Part shown: one piece after another, positions 13,300-24,772 of the stretch
Layout: every line of letters begins with the position of its first letter
Numbering within the stretch: the stretch's first letter is position 1
Assembly: GCA_030762175.1 (NCBI GenBank)
Contig: CM060846.1
Location: forward strand, 179,057,041 to 179,121,040
Source: Metallyticus violacea
Taxonomy: Eukaryota; Arthropoda; Insecta; Mantodea; Metallyticidae
Direction: 5' to 3'
Length of the DNA stretch: 64,000 nucleotides
The notes under the pieces: model-generated
What the model was told of the DNA's origin: nothing
The model's database searches: none
Seen by the model: the letters and a program-made list of their open reading frames with translations, nothing else
Program-made: the position numbers and the translations under genes

Positions 13300-14400
13300 A
13301 GTAAATGGTATTGACAAAATATGTGATCTGTTCAATATTGCGATTGCCATTGTTGATACACAAAGTATAACGCTGTATGATTGAACGACGAATCATTCGA
13401 AATATTTTGGTAGGTTACGAAGATCACCAAAAGCAAGAAAATTCCAGCTAATAATTCTTTTACTGGGTCGATGGCTGTTTCATAAACAATTGATGTGAAT
13501 ATGGACTCAAACAAAAAATCAACACAAAATCCAACTATTCGCAAAATGCCATTTAAATAATTTCCATAATTTAAGCGGAAATGTGCGGCTGCACCGTCGT
13601 GTTGAAAGATTATGTTTTCCGAATATTAATCGGGATATCTTCAAGTAGCTCCGAAAACATTTCCGAAAGAAAAATACCATAAATATGTTCATTTAATCAT
13701 ACAGGCATAACAAGCGGCGTCGGTCCTGGTGGTGTAGTGGTTACCATACTTGCCTCCTAAACCCAAGATGGCGGGTTCGAACCCGGCCAGGACCGATGGA
13801 TTTTTTCGGGGCGTAAAAATCCTAAGTATGGCTTGCTTCGGAAGGGAAGTAAAGCCGTGGGTCCCGTGTCGTACATTTACAGCACGAAAAAGAACCTCAA
13901 GCCTGAAAGAGAGGCCTCTGAGCAAAATTTGTAGGTCGTTTCACGCCCTGAGTTGAATGGGACGCTGATGACCTGAATTGTTAAAGAGCGTTCATAAATA
14001 AATTAATAAAAAAAAAAAAAAAATAAGTGGCCCCATTTGAAAGTGATCAACAAATAAACCCCAAATATTTCAAGAAAACTTCCATTGATGGCGGTGATTC
14101 TCCACAGCTTTAGGACTATTGTCTCTCCAAATGTGACTGTTTTGTTTACATTAAAAAGAATTCTCTTGAAAAACATGCCTTGTATGTTCATAAATGCGTC
14201 TAGAAATTCAGGCTCATTGTTGTAAATATCCTTCAACAAGTTGTTGTCTTTTAGGATAATAGCTTGGATTGATCTTTGTGCCTTTTGGACATGAAATGGA
14301 TGCTTTTCATGCTCAATTAAAATTCTCCATACAGGCACGTAACTGGTATTCATATATTGGGCAACAGCTCGAGCCCCATTTCATGGATTATTTTCAAACT
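13300..14400 (-). pseudogene. DDE transposase (mariner/IS630-type) split by a SINE
   Basis: From high to low coordinates the minus strand gives VWRILIEHEKHPFHVQKAQ (about 14335 down), then a stretch equivalent to LFTDEATF.. reduced to ILFNVNKTVTFGE, then FLEIFGVYLLITFKWG near 14030-14090. On the other side of a SINE A come MFSELLEDIPINIRKT (about 13615-13660), HDGAAAHF with the second catalytic-region Asp (about 13585-13605), and a C-terminal region ending in YFVYQQWQSQY. Known relatives have VWR.LHE..L.P.H.QRVQ, LLEDVPLNIR, MHDGAPAHF and CI..NG..IE in the same order. The 116-codon frame at 14003-14353 is the longest intact piece. The insertion and several frameshifts make the gene dead. Confidence 0.8.
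13718..14026 (+). mobile_element. SINE family A inserted in a transposase
   Basis: A well-preserved copy: GTCGGTCCTGGTGGTGTAGT, CTTGCCTCCTAAACCCAAG, B box GCGGGTTCGAACCCGG, the full body, and a tail ending TTCATAAATAAATTAAT followed by about 17 A. The flanks AACAAGCGGC (before) and AATAAGTGGC (after the A tract) look like a 10-base target-site duplication. It interrupts the minus-strand transposase, so it is younger than that element. Confidence 0.93.
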
Positions 14401-14579
14401 TCTGCAAAACCTCATGTTCAAAGTATAATAATATTCTCATAGTTCGATTCGCTACTAAATTTACTTTCTTTATCTGCACTGTACACTATCTGGAAGACGT
14501 TGATCTAATATTGGAAATGTTGTATTGCAAGAAATATGGCACTGAGTGTTCCTCATAGATTCGCTTAACCAAATTAGGT

Positions 14580-14745
14580 ATTGCCGTAAACTACTCCAAT
14601 ACTCGTGCCAGAACCTTCGCCCAGAAGACTCAGACCGCACCACTGAAGATGTCCTCCGCAGGTGGGGATAAAATCTTTGGACTCCTTGGCTCCATCAGAC
14701 CACGGCTTCCAAGCCCGGAAGAAACTTCTACTTATAAGTACTCCA
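14580..14745 (+). repeat. Possible retroelement 3' end fragment
   Basis: A GC-richer block reads ACTACTCCAATACTCG, CAGACCGCACCACTGAAGAT, then GGGGATAAAATCTTTGGACT and AAGCCCGGAAGAAACTTCTA. The sense 'CACTGAAGATG..CC..AGG.GGG...A...TTTGG...CCCGGAAG' is the kind of sequence found at 3' ends of some arthropod retroelements. I have only a general memory of the pattern and cannot name the family. Confidence 0.3.
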
Positions 14746-14759
14746 ATTGCTTTATTAAT

Positions 14760-15160
14760 GTCTGCATATCAGTATTTGTATATCGACGCATTGTAATACC
14801 ATGAAAATAAATAAACAGATTAACAGGAGATAGTTTGTGATATATAACAACATTTTAACTTCAACGTTTATTATTTACATGGCAACGAGAACATCTGAAA
14901 CACATAACGACAGTTTTTATGGTAGCAAAATAGTTGTAAATACAGCCATAAGGTGAATGATGAGTGGTGCATTTTATTTTGAAAATGAAGCATTTCCAGA
15001 CACTTCTTTATTAAGAAAAACTGTTTTTTATATGTACTCTATGACATCAGAAAATTAGGTACAATTATTCTGATACATACTGTATAAGCATACTAGGATG
15101 GATAAATTATAATCGAAATATTTTGTTCTGAGCGCGTAATATTGAACAAAGAATGCGTCT
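14760..15160. other. AT-rich spacer
   Basis: No feature recognised. Confidence 0.4.
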
Positions 15161-15239
15161 GCGTCTACACTTGTTGGCTGGGGATATCTGGAGTGGGGAG
15201 GGCCTCGGCAGACACATTCAGTAGTATGGATTCACGATG

Positions 15240-15865
15240 TCTGAGCAATAGGCTTACCTCTTGACTGCGCAACGCATCAAAATAAAATTTCTTACACGCA
15301 ATGGCGTGAAACCGGTGGATATTTTGCTCATATTGACAGCACGGTTCAATGATGAAGTAATTCCAAGGCCTCGTGTGCTTGCTTGGCATAAGGAGTTCAA
15401 GGAAATCCTTGAACGGGTTGAAATTAGAGTCAGGATTGTTGTCTACGTAAGAGCGTTACGGAGCACAATATTCGCGCTATTCACGACTTTTTTTGAAGGC
15501 CATCGATGTTTGACAGCTTCCGAAATTGCTTCTGAGGTCTGAATAAGTAATGGGAGCTGTCAAGCCATCATTACAAAGGACCCAGACCTCAGCAAAGTGT
15601 TCTGCCTGTAATTCCCTTGCTTTTGGTGAGCTTGCAGGTGTGTGAGAGGTCTCTCAGCAAGGTTTGCAGAAGAAGGGGATGCATTTGTAATCATATCGTT
15701 AACTGTGATGCATCACTACACGGCTGATTCACAATAAGCCAAAATGGAGTAGAGAAGGAAGGGTGAGACAGCACTAGTGAAAGCCAAGACTCGGCTGTGA
15801 GTTTACAAGGTGCTTGCGACTGTGAAAATTAATATGTACTTGATTATTTTGATCGGGAAATAAAT
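15240..15865 (+). pseudogene. Mariner-like transposase remnant, N-terminal half
   Basis: The frame starting at 15261 opens MTAQRIKIKFLTRNGVKP and continues to an HKEFKE motif, the usual start of mariner-type DNA-binding domains (M.AQR..IKFL.K.GK.P.EI, then F.WHKRFKEGR). Near 15518 FEGHRCLTASEIASEV matches the R.LTV..IA.EL helix. After stops, 15700-15810 carries VTVMHHYTADSQ, AKMEW and ALVKAKTRL, equivalent to the ETW.HHY.PESK..SMEWR...VKAKTRLS region that includes the first catalytic Asp, which is lost here. VYKVLATV at about 15800 ends the recognisable part. The C-terminal half is missing. Confidence 0.8.
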
Positions 15866-15869
15866 AAAT

Positions 15870-16795
15870 AAAAAATCTGGTTTATATTTTAATTACTTTC
15901 ATACATGAAAGACAGTCTACATTTATGTTTTATTTATTTTTGTTAATGACTTACATTTTACTAATTTAAGGGTGTGTAAAAACTAAGAGCGTAATGTATA
16001 GAACTTTAAGCGCTCAAAGCTACTGGTTAAAACGTTAAAAGCATATCGCAACGATACGCGTAATACGCTTCCGCAAGTGAGTTAGGGAAAGCGATGTTGG
16101 TATTAAAGATGCAAAAGTGACTTAAAGACTAGAGATATTGCCTTTAAAATTAGAAGAAAAGCTGAATAGAAAGAAATTAAAGACTCTCCTAATGTCGGAA
16201 GAGAACATCAATGAAATGCTTGACTTTTTCAAAATCCTGAGTAAAAAATATTTACCATATTATGTATTGCTGTTTTATTATCTTGAACGTTTAAAATGAA
16301 GGTTCATGTGATCCTTGATGCCCAATACCCTATTCCGCATATGTAAATGGAGATGATAAAAAGTTCCTTTATTATACAGTACCTTTCGTAAGTTTAAGAG
16401 CATAGAGAAGCGCATTTTAAAAGAAAATTTAACTTAGAAATTTCATTATTTGTAATGGGAACACAATAAAAATATAGATTATGAAACTGTTGCCTTTCAG
16501 CAGATTCCCATTAAGTTAAGGAAATTAGTATAGCTTTCTTTAAGGTCAATTGCTATTTTAATTTAGGATGAAGGAGAATTGCTTATTCTTAGCTTATTTT
16601 CTTCCCAAGATTCCCCAATTTATATAATCTCAGATGTTCTTCAGTGAGTTTCAAATTTGAGCTTTAAGGTAGCCATACTTAGAACTTCAATACTGTTGTA
16701 AACCATGGTGTATACACATAACTTGTAACATGATGTGTTTGTTTTACTGGAAAATGAGCTTTTTCATTAAGAAGATCCTATACTTAGTAGCATGA
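15870..16795. other. AT-rich spacer
   Basis: Nothing recognisable on either strand. Confidence 0.4.
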
Positions 16796-16799
16796 CCCT

Positions 16800-17010
16800 T
16801 TCCATGGTATCAACGAACTGGTTTAGAAGGCCTAAATATGGCTTGCTTTGGACGTAAAGTAACACGTGAGTCCTATATCGTAGAATTCTGACAGATAAAA
16901 GAACCTAAAGCCTGAAAGAAGAGGAATCTGAACAAAATTTATCGGCAGTTTCACGCCCTGAATTGAATGGGGCACTGATGACCTGAGATGTTAAAGATAT
17001 AAACCAAATA
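16800..17010 (+). mobile_element. SINE family A, 5'-truncated
   Basis: The tRNA-like head is absent or unreadable. The body begins near GCCTAAATATGGCTTGCTTTGG (16831) and runs through AAAAGAACCTAAAGCCTGAA, TTTCACGCCCTGAATTGAAT and GATGACCTGAGATGTTAAAG. It ends in a short CTACTACTAC tract where an A-rich tail would be expected. Confidence 0.85.
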
Positions 17011-17574
17011 CTACTACTACGTACTAATTACTGTTCACGCGGTCATTAATACTCATCTGCTCAGTTCTCCCACTTCAAAATGGCTTCTCCACCAACCTGC
17101 TGTGCGAGAGTTACATGATGGAACAAAGTAGTAAGTTTTAGATCGTCATACGAGAATTACTTCCTTAGTATGAGTGTAAAAGTATGTACTCTTAATGTGT
17201 AAGCACTACTCTTCAGTACGCAACTTCCAACTAGATCCTCCTTTCATTACTCCATTGACGACAAACATTTAGGAAACAAATTCCCAGGATCATGTATAGT
17301 GTTCAATTCTGCAGCCATATTTAGCATTCTAGCATTGTAGAATTGCAATCAGCTTATTATTTAAATCATCTTATTCTGGAAACTCCCAAGATGAAGCATG
17401 TTTAAAATGTTTACAATTGCTCAGTAGTGTATGCCCCTTCTCTGGAAATCTTGATTGCAGATAGCTGCAATACCAACCTTTTAAAGAAGGGGTTGGCAAT
17501 CAGGCAACCGACTTGGGTAGCTAAATTGCCGACATGTTGTAGGTAAATTCCTTACCGACCTTCGTTGATATACA

Positions 17575-17880
17575 ATCCCAACAACAAAGACAGCCAGAAA
17601 AGGAGCATTATGATGCAAAATAGCGGGAATTTGTTTCCTTATTAGTGTGCAAAGATCTGGTGTAAACAGGATTATTTTTAGAGAATGGCTGGAATTTTCG
17701 TCCTTGTCGATATTTAGGGGTGTGCAAAGATTTGTTAGAAAAGGGTTTATTTTATTAAATAGCGGGAATGTGCTCTATTATCACATCTCCGTGGTATGCA
17801 AAGATCGGATGAGAAGGGGATTTTTTAAATTTAAATTTGGGAATTTGCTTCCTAACCGACTTTCAGGATTGTTTAAAATT
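17575..17880 (+). repeat. 75-bp minisatellite, left foldback arm
   Basis: The landmark GCAAAGATCTG/GCAAAGATTTG/GCAAAGATCGG occurs at 17649, 17724 and 17799, an exact 75-base step. Each unit also holds GCGGGAATTTG-like sequence and TTTATTAAAT. About 3.5 diverged units. The inverted partner is at 27780-28165. Confidence 0.85.
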
Positions 17881-17967
17881 GCTTTGAATAATATTCATTA
17901 CATTTTTTTAGGCAAGCATACTTTCAGGGGTGAGTATTACTTTATTGATTACCCCAAAAGTATATAA
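17647..17967 (+). other. 106-codon frame within minisatellite
   Basis: The longest plus-strand frame in the left arm (Phe-, Arg- and Lys-rich) reads through the 75-bp units. Its length follows from 75 being divisible by three. No function is suggested. Confidence 0.3.
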
Positions 17968-18491
17968 TGCGTTTGCAAAATATTTAACGATAGAATAAAT
18001 AAATGTAAAAATATTTCTCAATTACATTGAAATAATGCTGAATAGAAGTAATCTTGCAATAAAAGAATATTTTTGTCCCGTGATCAACTTTTTACAAACA
18101 ACGGGGAATAATAGAAATCATAATTTAAAAAGTAAATTATTTTAGGAGAAAAAATATTTTTGTAGGCCGTCGCAGGGTACTACATTTTACTGCCATATGA
18201 CAATCAAAATGTCATATTGTGTAAATGCTTGCTAATTTCCAATATTTTAGGAAATAAGCCATTAAAATATATAATAACATTTACGACATACCCTAAACGC
18301 ACTGCTGCGGAGTTTGCTCTACATCGGCTTCCTGTTATCTACTCAGCTTGTGTAAGCAACAGGGTAAAATGGACCATGATTTATGCCTCGTACAGGTTTT
18401 CACCTGCTCTGGCGCAATGGAGTTGAATAAGAATAAAAGATTTTCTCCCATTACATGCTAATGGGATTTCATTGTTTAACGTGAGAAAGAA

Positions 18492-18787
18492 GGGAATTGT
18501 TGGATTTGGTTTATTTACGGACGCTGTATAATATCTCAGGTCATCAGCGTTCCATTTAATTCAGGAAGGGAAACGGCCTATGAAATTTTGCTAAGAAGCC
18601 TCATCTTTCAGGCTTCAGGTTCTGTTACATGCCGTAAATCTATACATGGGACTCGCTGCTTTACACACTTCCGAAGAACTCCATTCTTAGGAATTTTAGG
18701 TCTAGAAAAATCCATCCATCCTGGACGGGATTGAACACTAGATCTAGGGTTAGTAGGCAAGTATGGTTACCACTACACCACCGGGAC
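18492..18787 (-). mobile_element. SINE family A in left foldback arm
   Basis: Minus-strand copy. The tail lies at 18510-18560 (TATTTACGGACGCTGTATAA, ATCTCAGGTCATCAGCG) and the head near 18770 (ACCACTACACCACCGGGACC). The flanks GAGAAAGAAGGG (left) and GAGAAAAAAAGGG (right) look like the target-site duplication. The right arm lacks this insertion, so it came after the arms were formed. Confidence 0.92.
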
Positions 18788-19737
18788 CAACACAGAGAAA
18801 AAAAGGGTTTCTCCGTTTACGTCTTAATGGCATTTCAATGTTCACCTTGGGTAAACAGTTTATGTAAAATTGTTGTTCCATTTACTGATTAAAGGAATTT
18901 CAATGTTTTCACATTGGGGCAGGGATTTCTTATTGCTTTCCTAGTGCTCAGGCCCCTTTACACCGTTAACGGCCTCGGGCTTTATGACATTGACGAAGGC
19001 ATGGGAAGTAGGGATAAACAAACTTTTGTGCTGAGACCGATGTGGACGGGACTATTGCATATGCGCATTATGGAAAAATATACTCGTGACGAAACTCGTA
19101 ATTGTAATAGCCAATAAATTTGTTCCGTTACTACATTCCCACTTTTATTAATCCATTTATAAAATTGTGCTCATGTATAACTTGTAACAGTATTATTTTG
19201 TGTCGTATTTCACATTTACATGTTTTTATTCTTCTCTACCATCTTTTCCCCCGTCTCCAATAACAAAGTATTTCACTCTGAAGTAACCCAGTTCAATATA
19301 TGTCTTAAAAAGTGATTAATTAATTCGAAGTTTACTCACACCTAGCTATGGTCTGTTACGATAAAATACTAGAAGAACATTTGTGTTTTTATCACCATAG
19401 TTCAGTAAATAAATGCACCACATTGCGAAAACTTGTCCAATAACATGTTTGCTTCGCAAAAGGAAAATTTCACTCCGCGATTCTATAAATATTAAAAAAA
19501 AAGAATGTTGGAAACAAAAATTTATACTATGCGAAAATAAGTTGTGTTGGGGGAAAAATAATTTTTAGTCCACCGCGGGGTACTTACTGCAGTTATGTTG
19601 CAACCAATAACAAAATATAAAGAAGAGAGTATGTGGCTTGGTTGTAAAATTTGTTAACAACGGAATAAACAAATGTAATAGCAATTCTCACTTAAAATTG
19701 AAGTACTATTTGTTATGCTACAACTAAAATGATAGAT

Positions 19738-20822
19738 TGTGTAAATGCTTGTTATTTTCCAATATTTTGGAACAGTGGTAAGAAATCAGCTGTGAAAGCA
19801 TACAATAGCTTTTAAGACATGTATCTGACGTAAGAGTTGTTTCAACGACGGTTTTCGGCCAGTCACTAAGCAAAAAACAAACATAAGGATACAATATGAA
19901 CCATCAAGGGTGAGGATGAGCGGGAAAGTGACGTGTTTGGTATTGAGGGGGATTGCTCTGACAACTGGTGATAGGTAAGAGGCAGCCTCTCTGCTTAACT
20001 TGAAATGAGAGACTAAATACGATTTCATTTCACCTTGGAGAACACCGATGGAAATATTCAACAAGATGCAAAGTGTTTCACCCAAAAATACATAAAGGTA
20101 TAATAGTCTGAAACATTGCTGTTATTTATTTTGAGCTTTCATGCAAAACCCGAATTAAGATATTACGCTGATATATTAGATGAAAACCTTGGGGTTTTTA
20201 CCTTATGTTATTAAGTTCCGTTTTCCTTCAAATAGTAACGTTAGTATCATAAACAAGAAGAAATGTGTAACTTTGCAAAAAAGTCATTAAACAACATTTT
20301 TATCTACTGTAAATTAATACTTCATTGAATGATACGTTTTGGAATAGAAATTAAGTGTTTTAAATCATTCAGCAAAGATATGCTACTACTGCTACCATAA
20401 CAGTTCTCACTCTAGTATTTACAATAATTAACATTGAAACATAAACAACTATGTACTGATAAATACTGCTAGCAAAATGGTGAGCTGTGTAAATATTTGT
20501 TAATTTAATACCAACTCAATAACCTGTTGATAAATGAAATAAGCATCGTATACAACTTTAACTTTGTAAAATGTTATTATATACAAAAAGAATATTTTCA
20601 TTAGGTCGATGAACCATAATGAAAACGAATATTAGAAAAAACAAATTAACTTTGCAAAAAGAAATTATTAAACAATATTTTAATTGCATGTAAATTAATA
20701 ACTCGTTCAAGGATAATTTTGGAATAGAAATGATGTGTTTTAAACCATTCGAAAGAACTAATAACTGGGAAAAATGTTGTTGTGTCCCTATAGAATTGTA
20801 AGTAGTTTTTAATAATCTCTAC
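19738..20822 (+). repeat. Near-identical core, left arm
   Basis: This 1,085-base segment is the reverse complement of 24773-25857. The two coordinates of any matched pair sum to 45595 from one end to the other, so there are no net indels. By eye I found five mismatches: two near 19800-19815, one near 19783, and one each near 20615 and 20702. Immediately outside, identity falls to about 80 percent outward and about 85-90 percent inward, with indels. Confidence 0.93.
19786..20085 (-). CDS. Unrecognised 99-codon frame (left copy)
   Basis: An open frame starting MGETLCILLNISIGVLQGEM and including a hydrophobic stretch (GSYCILMFVFCLV) that could span a membrane. I know no family with this sequence. 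The right arm holds the same frame (25510-25809) with one residue changed, Cys to Tyr near the C-terminus. That identity follows from the overall DNA identity of the arms and is not evidence of selection on protein. Low-confidence gene. Confidence 0.15.
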   Translation of the reverse strand: MGETLCILLNISIGVLQGEMKSYLVSHFKLSREAASYLSPVVRAIPLNTKHVTFPLILTLDGSYCILMFVFCLVTGRKPSLKQLLRQIHVLKAIVCFHS

Positions 20823-20984
20823 CGTCGGTCCGTGCCGTGCAACAAAACTGTATTATGCTCTTTTATAAAGGAGAGATATTTCTTGTATAATATAATGTAC
20901 ACTGTATATGAAAACGGAAACTTATATAAAAGGTGAAATGATCTTATTCACCAAGTGCGAATATTAAACAATTATATTATTCCC

Positions 20985-21040
20985 TTTCCAAGATTGAACC
21001 CTGTAATTTAAGGTTCATGTGGAAAGCATGGGTACCAAAA
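20985..21040 (-). repeat. SINE A head fossil in subrepeat 1
   Basis: Read on the minus strand, TGGTACCCATGCTTTCCACA, then a CTTAAATTACAGGGTTCAAT core, parallels the SINE A head (GTGGTTACCATACTTGCC..CCTAAACC..GGGTTCGAACCCGG). No SINE body follows. The matching position in the next unit (21578-21632) holds a better-preserved version. Confidence 0.6.
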
Positions 21041-21577
21041 TAAAAATTACTGTTTTTTTTGCAATAATTAACATAAGAAATAAAATATGTATTGATAATA
21101 GCGGCAAACAAAAGATGAGATGTGTAAATCTTTGTTAGTTTAATAGCAACCCAATAACATGTTGATAAATGAAATTCGCATCGTATGAATTGTATAACTT
21201 TGCAACATGATATTTTATGCAAAAATAATATTTTCATCCCATAGGGGTACCTTTAATGAATGAAAACGAATATTAGAAACCAAATCTAATTAACTTTGCA
21301 AAAAAAAAGTTTTCTTTGCATATAAATTAGTAGTTAATTCAAAGACAGGTTTTAGAATAGAAGTTACGTATTTTAAATCACTCAAATGTGCTATATAACT
21401 TGGAAAAAGTAGCTTGGTTCCAATAGAATTGCAAGCGGTTTTTATTAATCTCTACCGTCGTTCTGCGTCCTGCTACAAAAATGTACTGTGCTCTGGTGTA
21501 AAGGAGTGATACTTCTGGCATAACATTATGTGCACAGTGTATGAAAACGGAAACTTATAAACAAATTTATTCTGCCC

Positions 21578-21632
21578 CTGTCCGGGATTGAACCCTTGAT
21601 CTACGGTTTACGAGGGAAGTATGGGTACCAAA
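21578..21632 (-). repeat. SINE A head fossil in subrepeat 2
   Basis: The minus strand reads TGGTACCCATACTTCCCTCG, TAAACCGTAGATCAAGG and GTTCAATCCCGGACAGGGGC, clearly the tRNA-Arg-like SINE A head without its body. It lies at the same place in the unit as the 20985 copy, so the fragment was present before the unit was duplicated. Confidence 0.72.
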
Positions 21633-22260
21633 ATAAAAATCACTGTATTTTTTGTAAAAATTATCATAGAAGTATAAATATATGTGTTGATAAATGCTGC
21701 AAACAAATGCAGAACTGTGTAAATATTTTAAATTTAATGCCAACCCATTGACATGTTGATAAATACAATTCACATATTTGCCAAAATACATCGTATGGAA
21801 CGTTTATCTTTGCGAAAAATTATGATGTAAAAGGAATATTTTCACTGCAGAGCAAGCTTTTAATGAATAAAAACGAATATTAAAAACAAATATAGCTTTA
21901 ACTTTGAAAAAAATGTAATTAAAGAATTTTTATTACCTGAAAATTAATAATTCATTCAAAGATACAATTAAAATTAAGGTTTTTAAACCATACAACAAAA
22001 CCATATAGTTACGAAAACTATTGCTGTCTCCCTGTGGATTCGTAAGCATTTAATGATCTTTGCCGTCGTTCTGTGTTCTGCAATAAAACTGTACTATACT
22101 GTTAAGTAAAGGAGAGATATTTCTTGTATAAAACATCCAACCATATATGTGAAAAACGGAACCACGTTAAAAAAATATTATAATATTATTCACTATATCC
22201 ATGGAAATGTATCTGTTGAATATGACAGAATAAAGTTATGCTAGACCATGGACGGTGTAC

Positions 22261-23633
22261 GACTTTTGTGATACTTGACCCACGTAAAATTATGTAAAAG
22301 TATAGAACACAATTTAGTGGTCGTGGGTTCGGGTCTCACAACTATCCTTCAGCAGAGCGCCTCATATCCTCCCCGGTGCACCTGGGTATTTCATGCTCTT
22401 TTAATATTGGAAATAGGTTTTAATGCCCGATTATTTTTTATTTTTTTTACAAACGATTTCTCATTTAATTTTAGTTCTTCGGAATGTGTATTATTGGTTA
22501 TAGCAGGCCTTTTTCAGTTTTACGTAGTGTATATCATGCCAATTTAAATGATGCAGAGCCGTTCTGTTACTTAATGCAATGTGAAAACGGTATAGTACTA
22601 AGTTCCAACGTTTTCTTATGTCTAAGAATTTCTTTTTACATATTTTATATTCCATTCATATTTTTCTATAGACAACTATATTGAGAGTTGCACCATCCCA
22701 TGTTCATTTTTTGTAAAATCCTGAATAAAAAATTCTGGTACAGTGTGATTAAAAATTCCTTCTTTACGGCGTAAATTATGCTTAATTATAATAAATAAAT
22801 GTATGTTTTATTTATATTATGTACACATTTTAGTCTATTGCGATATATTTACGTTAAATATCCCTAATGTGAGAGCTAATGCTAATGATATGAGCATTTC
22901 CATATAAGCAATATGATCGCGATGAAAAGTTTGTTCCATCATAGTATGTCATTGTATGACAATATCTTTTGCTTCCAACATAACTTTTTCACAGTTAAGG
23001 CTGGTTTTTCCCTAACAGCAATCGATATGAATACATCACTTTTAACTTTATGTGAAATGGGTAAAGTGCATGCGTGTTTTTTTGCTCACTCCCATTCTCA
23101 ATAAAAAAAAAACTTACTTAACATTGAAATCAGATAACCGTTAGTCTATCAAGTCCTTTTTTTTTAACGAAATTTTCCTCACTTCAGATAAGTGGTGACA
23201 TGTATGTGACAGGTATTTCGCATTTTCAAAGCAGAAAGCATTTTATGTGGATATGGTCACACATATACATATTCGCGCGTGCGCGCGCGTATGTGTACGA
23301 TTTACTAACAACTGAAGATATTTTGTCTAGCATGGCGAGTGTCGAGCAACGTGTAGGTGCATCAATTTAATGCTGGCTGGACCAGTCGGATAGGATGAAC
23401 GCAATTATGGATAAAGGTGTTATGTCACCACAAATACAACAACAAATCATTCATACAATAGGAGTTGCTTAGAGCGCGGGATGATATCCTCTGAATTGTA
23501 AAGCAATAGAAGAATTTTTCATACAAACCTGCCTGAATATGCTTTTGGTAATTGCAGTGAACAAATTACACCATTAAAAGAACAGCATACCTTTATGCTA
23601 ATTATAATGAGCAAAAGATACACTGTATATTAT
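22261..23633. other. Foldback loop, left part
   Basis: Single-copy within this window. Two overlapping frames (22275-22547, 22484-22684) are Phe/Tyr-rich and unrecognised. A GTGGGTTCGGGTCTCAC stretch at 22322 resembles a tRNA B box but has no supporting A box. An alternating purine-pyrimidine tract lies at 23273-23290. Confidence 0.45.
23273..23290. repeat. (CG/TG)n alternating tract
   Basis: TTCGCGCGTGCGCGCGCGTA is a short, very CpG-rich alternating purine-pyrimidine run in otherwise AT-rich DNA. Such runs can adopt Z-DNA. Confidence 0.8.
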
Positions 23634-24360
23634 AAAGAGGGTGCCAAAATGTTTACACACTTCAAACAAAGAAAAAACTCTGCTAAAATAACAAAACTGA
23701 ATTCACACAAAAAGAAAATAATGAACATTAATCATCTTAGAATTTGACACAACAGTTGCTCAAAATGCCCACCATCGGCGTCGATACACTTCTTATTACG
23801 TTGAACTACTGATTGAGCAATGTTTGCGAAAGTGTCCTTAGCGATTGCAGCACATCCGTTTCAATTTCTTCCAGAAGTGTTGCCAGTGTGGCTACTATTC
23901 TACGGTATATAACTTCCACAAGTTCTCCATAGGTAGAAGTTCAACGTAGTTGAATACGATTAGATAGCGGTTCTGTTCTGTAGACAGTCTCCATTGCCTT
24001 TGAACATCAACAACATTATCAGTTTTCCAATACTACTTCAAAATTGCTTTCCGCTGTACGAACGATAATATTGTCTCCATTTTGTTGCAGTAACACTAGC
24101 ACAACGTAATGTGGGTCACATAGGTTTACAGAACTTTGTACGATAATATTATCTTCATTTGTTCATTGTTGAGTTACGATAATTTGGCTTATTTTATCAT
24201 TGTTGATTTATCCCTTCCGTGTAAGGCTATAATAACATATGTGAGTCTTTTCTGTTTACAGAACACGATACTACACATTACTGTTGTTTTTCGTTCTAAA
24301 TTAGAGACATATTAAATAAATATCTACTGTGAAATTGTGTACACATTTTTGCACCGTCTG
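23634..24360 (-). mobile_element. Mariner-type element, internally deleted (copy 1)
   Basis: The ends are inverted repeats: AGAGGGTGCCAAAATGTTTA on the left, and AGACGGTGCAAAAATGTGTA as the reverse complement of the right end. Minus-strand translation gives an N-terminal DNA-binding start (METILSFVQRKAILK, stop, YWKTDNVVDVQRQWR) near 23970-24080. It passes almost directly to the C-terminus (CAAIAKDTFANIAQSVVQRN, KCIDADGGHFEQLL) at 23750-23870. The catalytic core is missing, so this is a non-autonomous deletion derivative. A relative with a smaller deletion lies at 56690. Confidence 0.85.
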
Positions 24361-24560
24361 TATGCGTGTATTGTAGAATATGGCTATGACATGGACATTT
24401 AATGGACTGACTGAGGAGAATTCAGACCACTCCTAATACAGTAGACGTCTCTGGATGACGTAGAGGGCAGATGTGTGTTGTCAAATATATTTATATTTGC
24501 CTTGTAATTAAACAATTTGAAAACCATACTGCAGTGTTGTAATTGCAATAAAAACAATGC
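24361..24560. other. Foldback loop, right part
   Basis: About 200 bases between the mariner copy and the start of the right arm; nothing recognised. Confidence 0.4.
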
Positions 24561-24772
24561 ATCTAATCTTCGTGCCCGAACACGTCCATGGTTTAGAATA
24601 GCTTTATGGGATAATATTCGCAGTTACAATTGAATGGATATATGGAATAGAGTCATCACATGTTTTTAAATATGTTTCCGGTTTTCATACACGGGTACAT
24701 TATTTCATACAAGAAATATCTCTCCTTTACATAAGAACATAGTGCAGTTTTGTTGCAGGGCACAGACCGACA

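Larger units (their letters stand above)
20230..22260 (+). repeat. About 600-bp direct subrepeats, inner left arm
   Basis: Shared landmarks recur in the same order. GAAAACGGAAACTTAT is at about 20910, 21543 and 22152. CCGTCG.TC.GTG is at about 20822, 21452 and 22062. A TAATTAACAT..GTGTAAAT..TTGTT block is at about 20425, 21060 and 21655. The steps are therefore about 630 and 610 bases. A shorter partial unit begins near 20230. Copies are about 75-80 percent identical. The right arm keeps only one and a half units. Confidence 0.85.

Noticed and set aside
13689..13956. 68- and 78-codon frames containing EVLFRAVNVRHGTHGFTSLP-like sequence
   Set aside because: They are translations of SINE A. 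Similar peptides would arise wherever the SINE occurs, so they are not genes.
22322..22345. B-box-like GTGGGTTCGGGTCTCAC in the foldback loop
   Set aside because: There is no A box at the proper distance and no dispersed copy.
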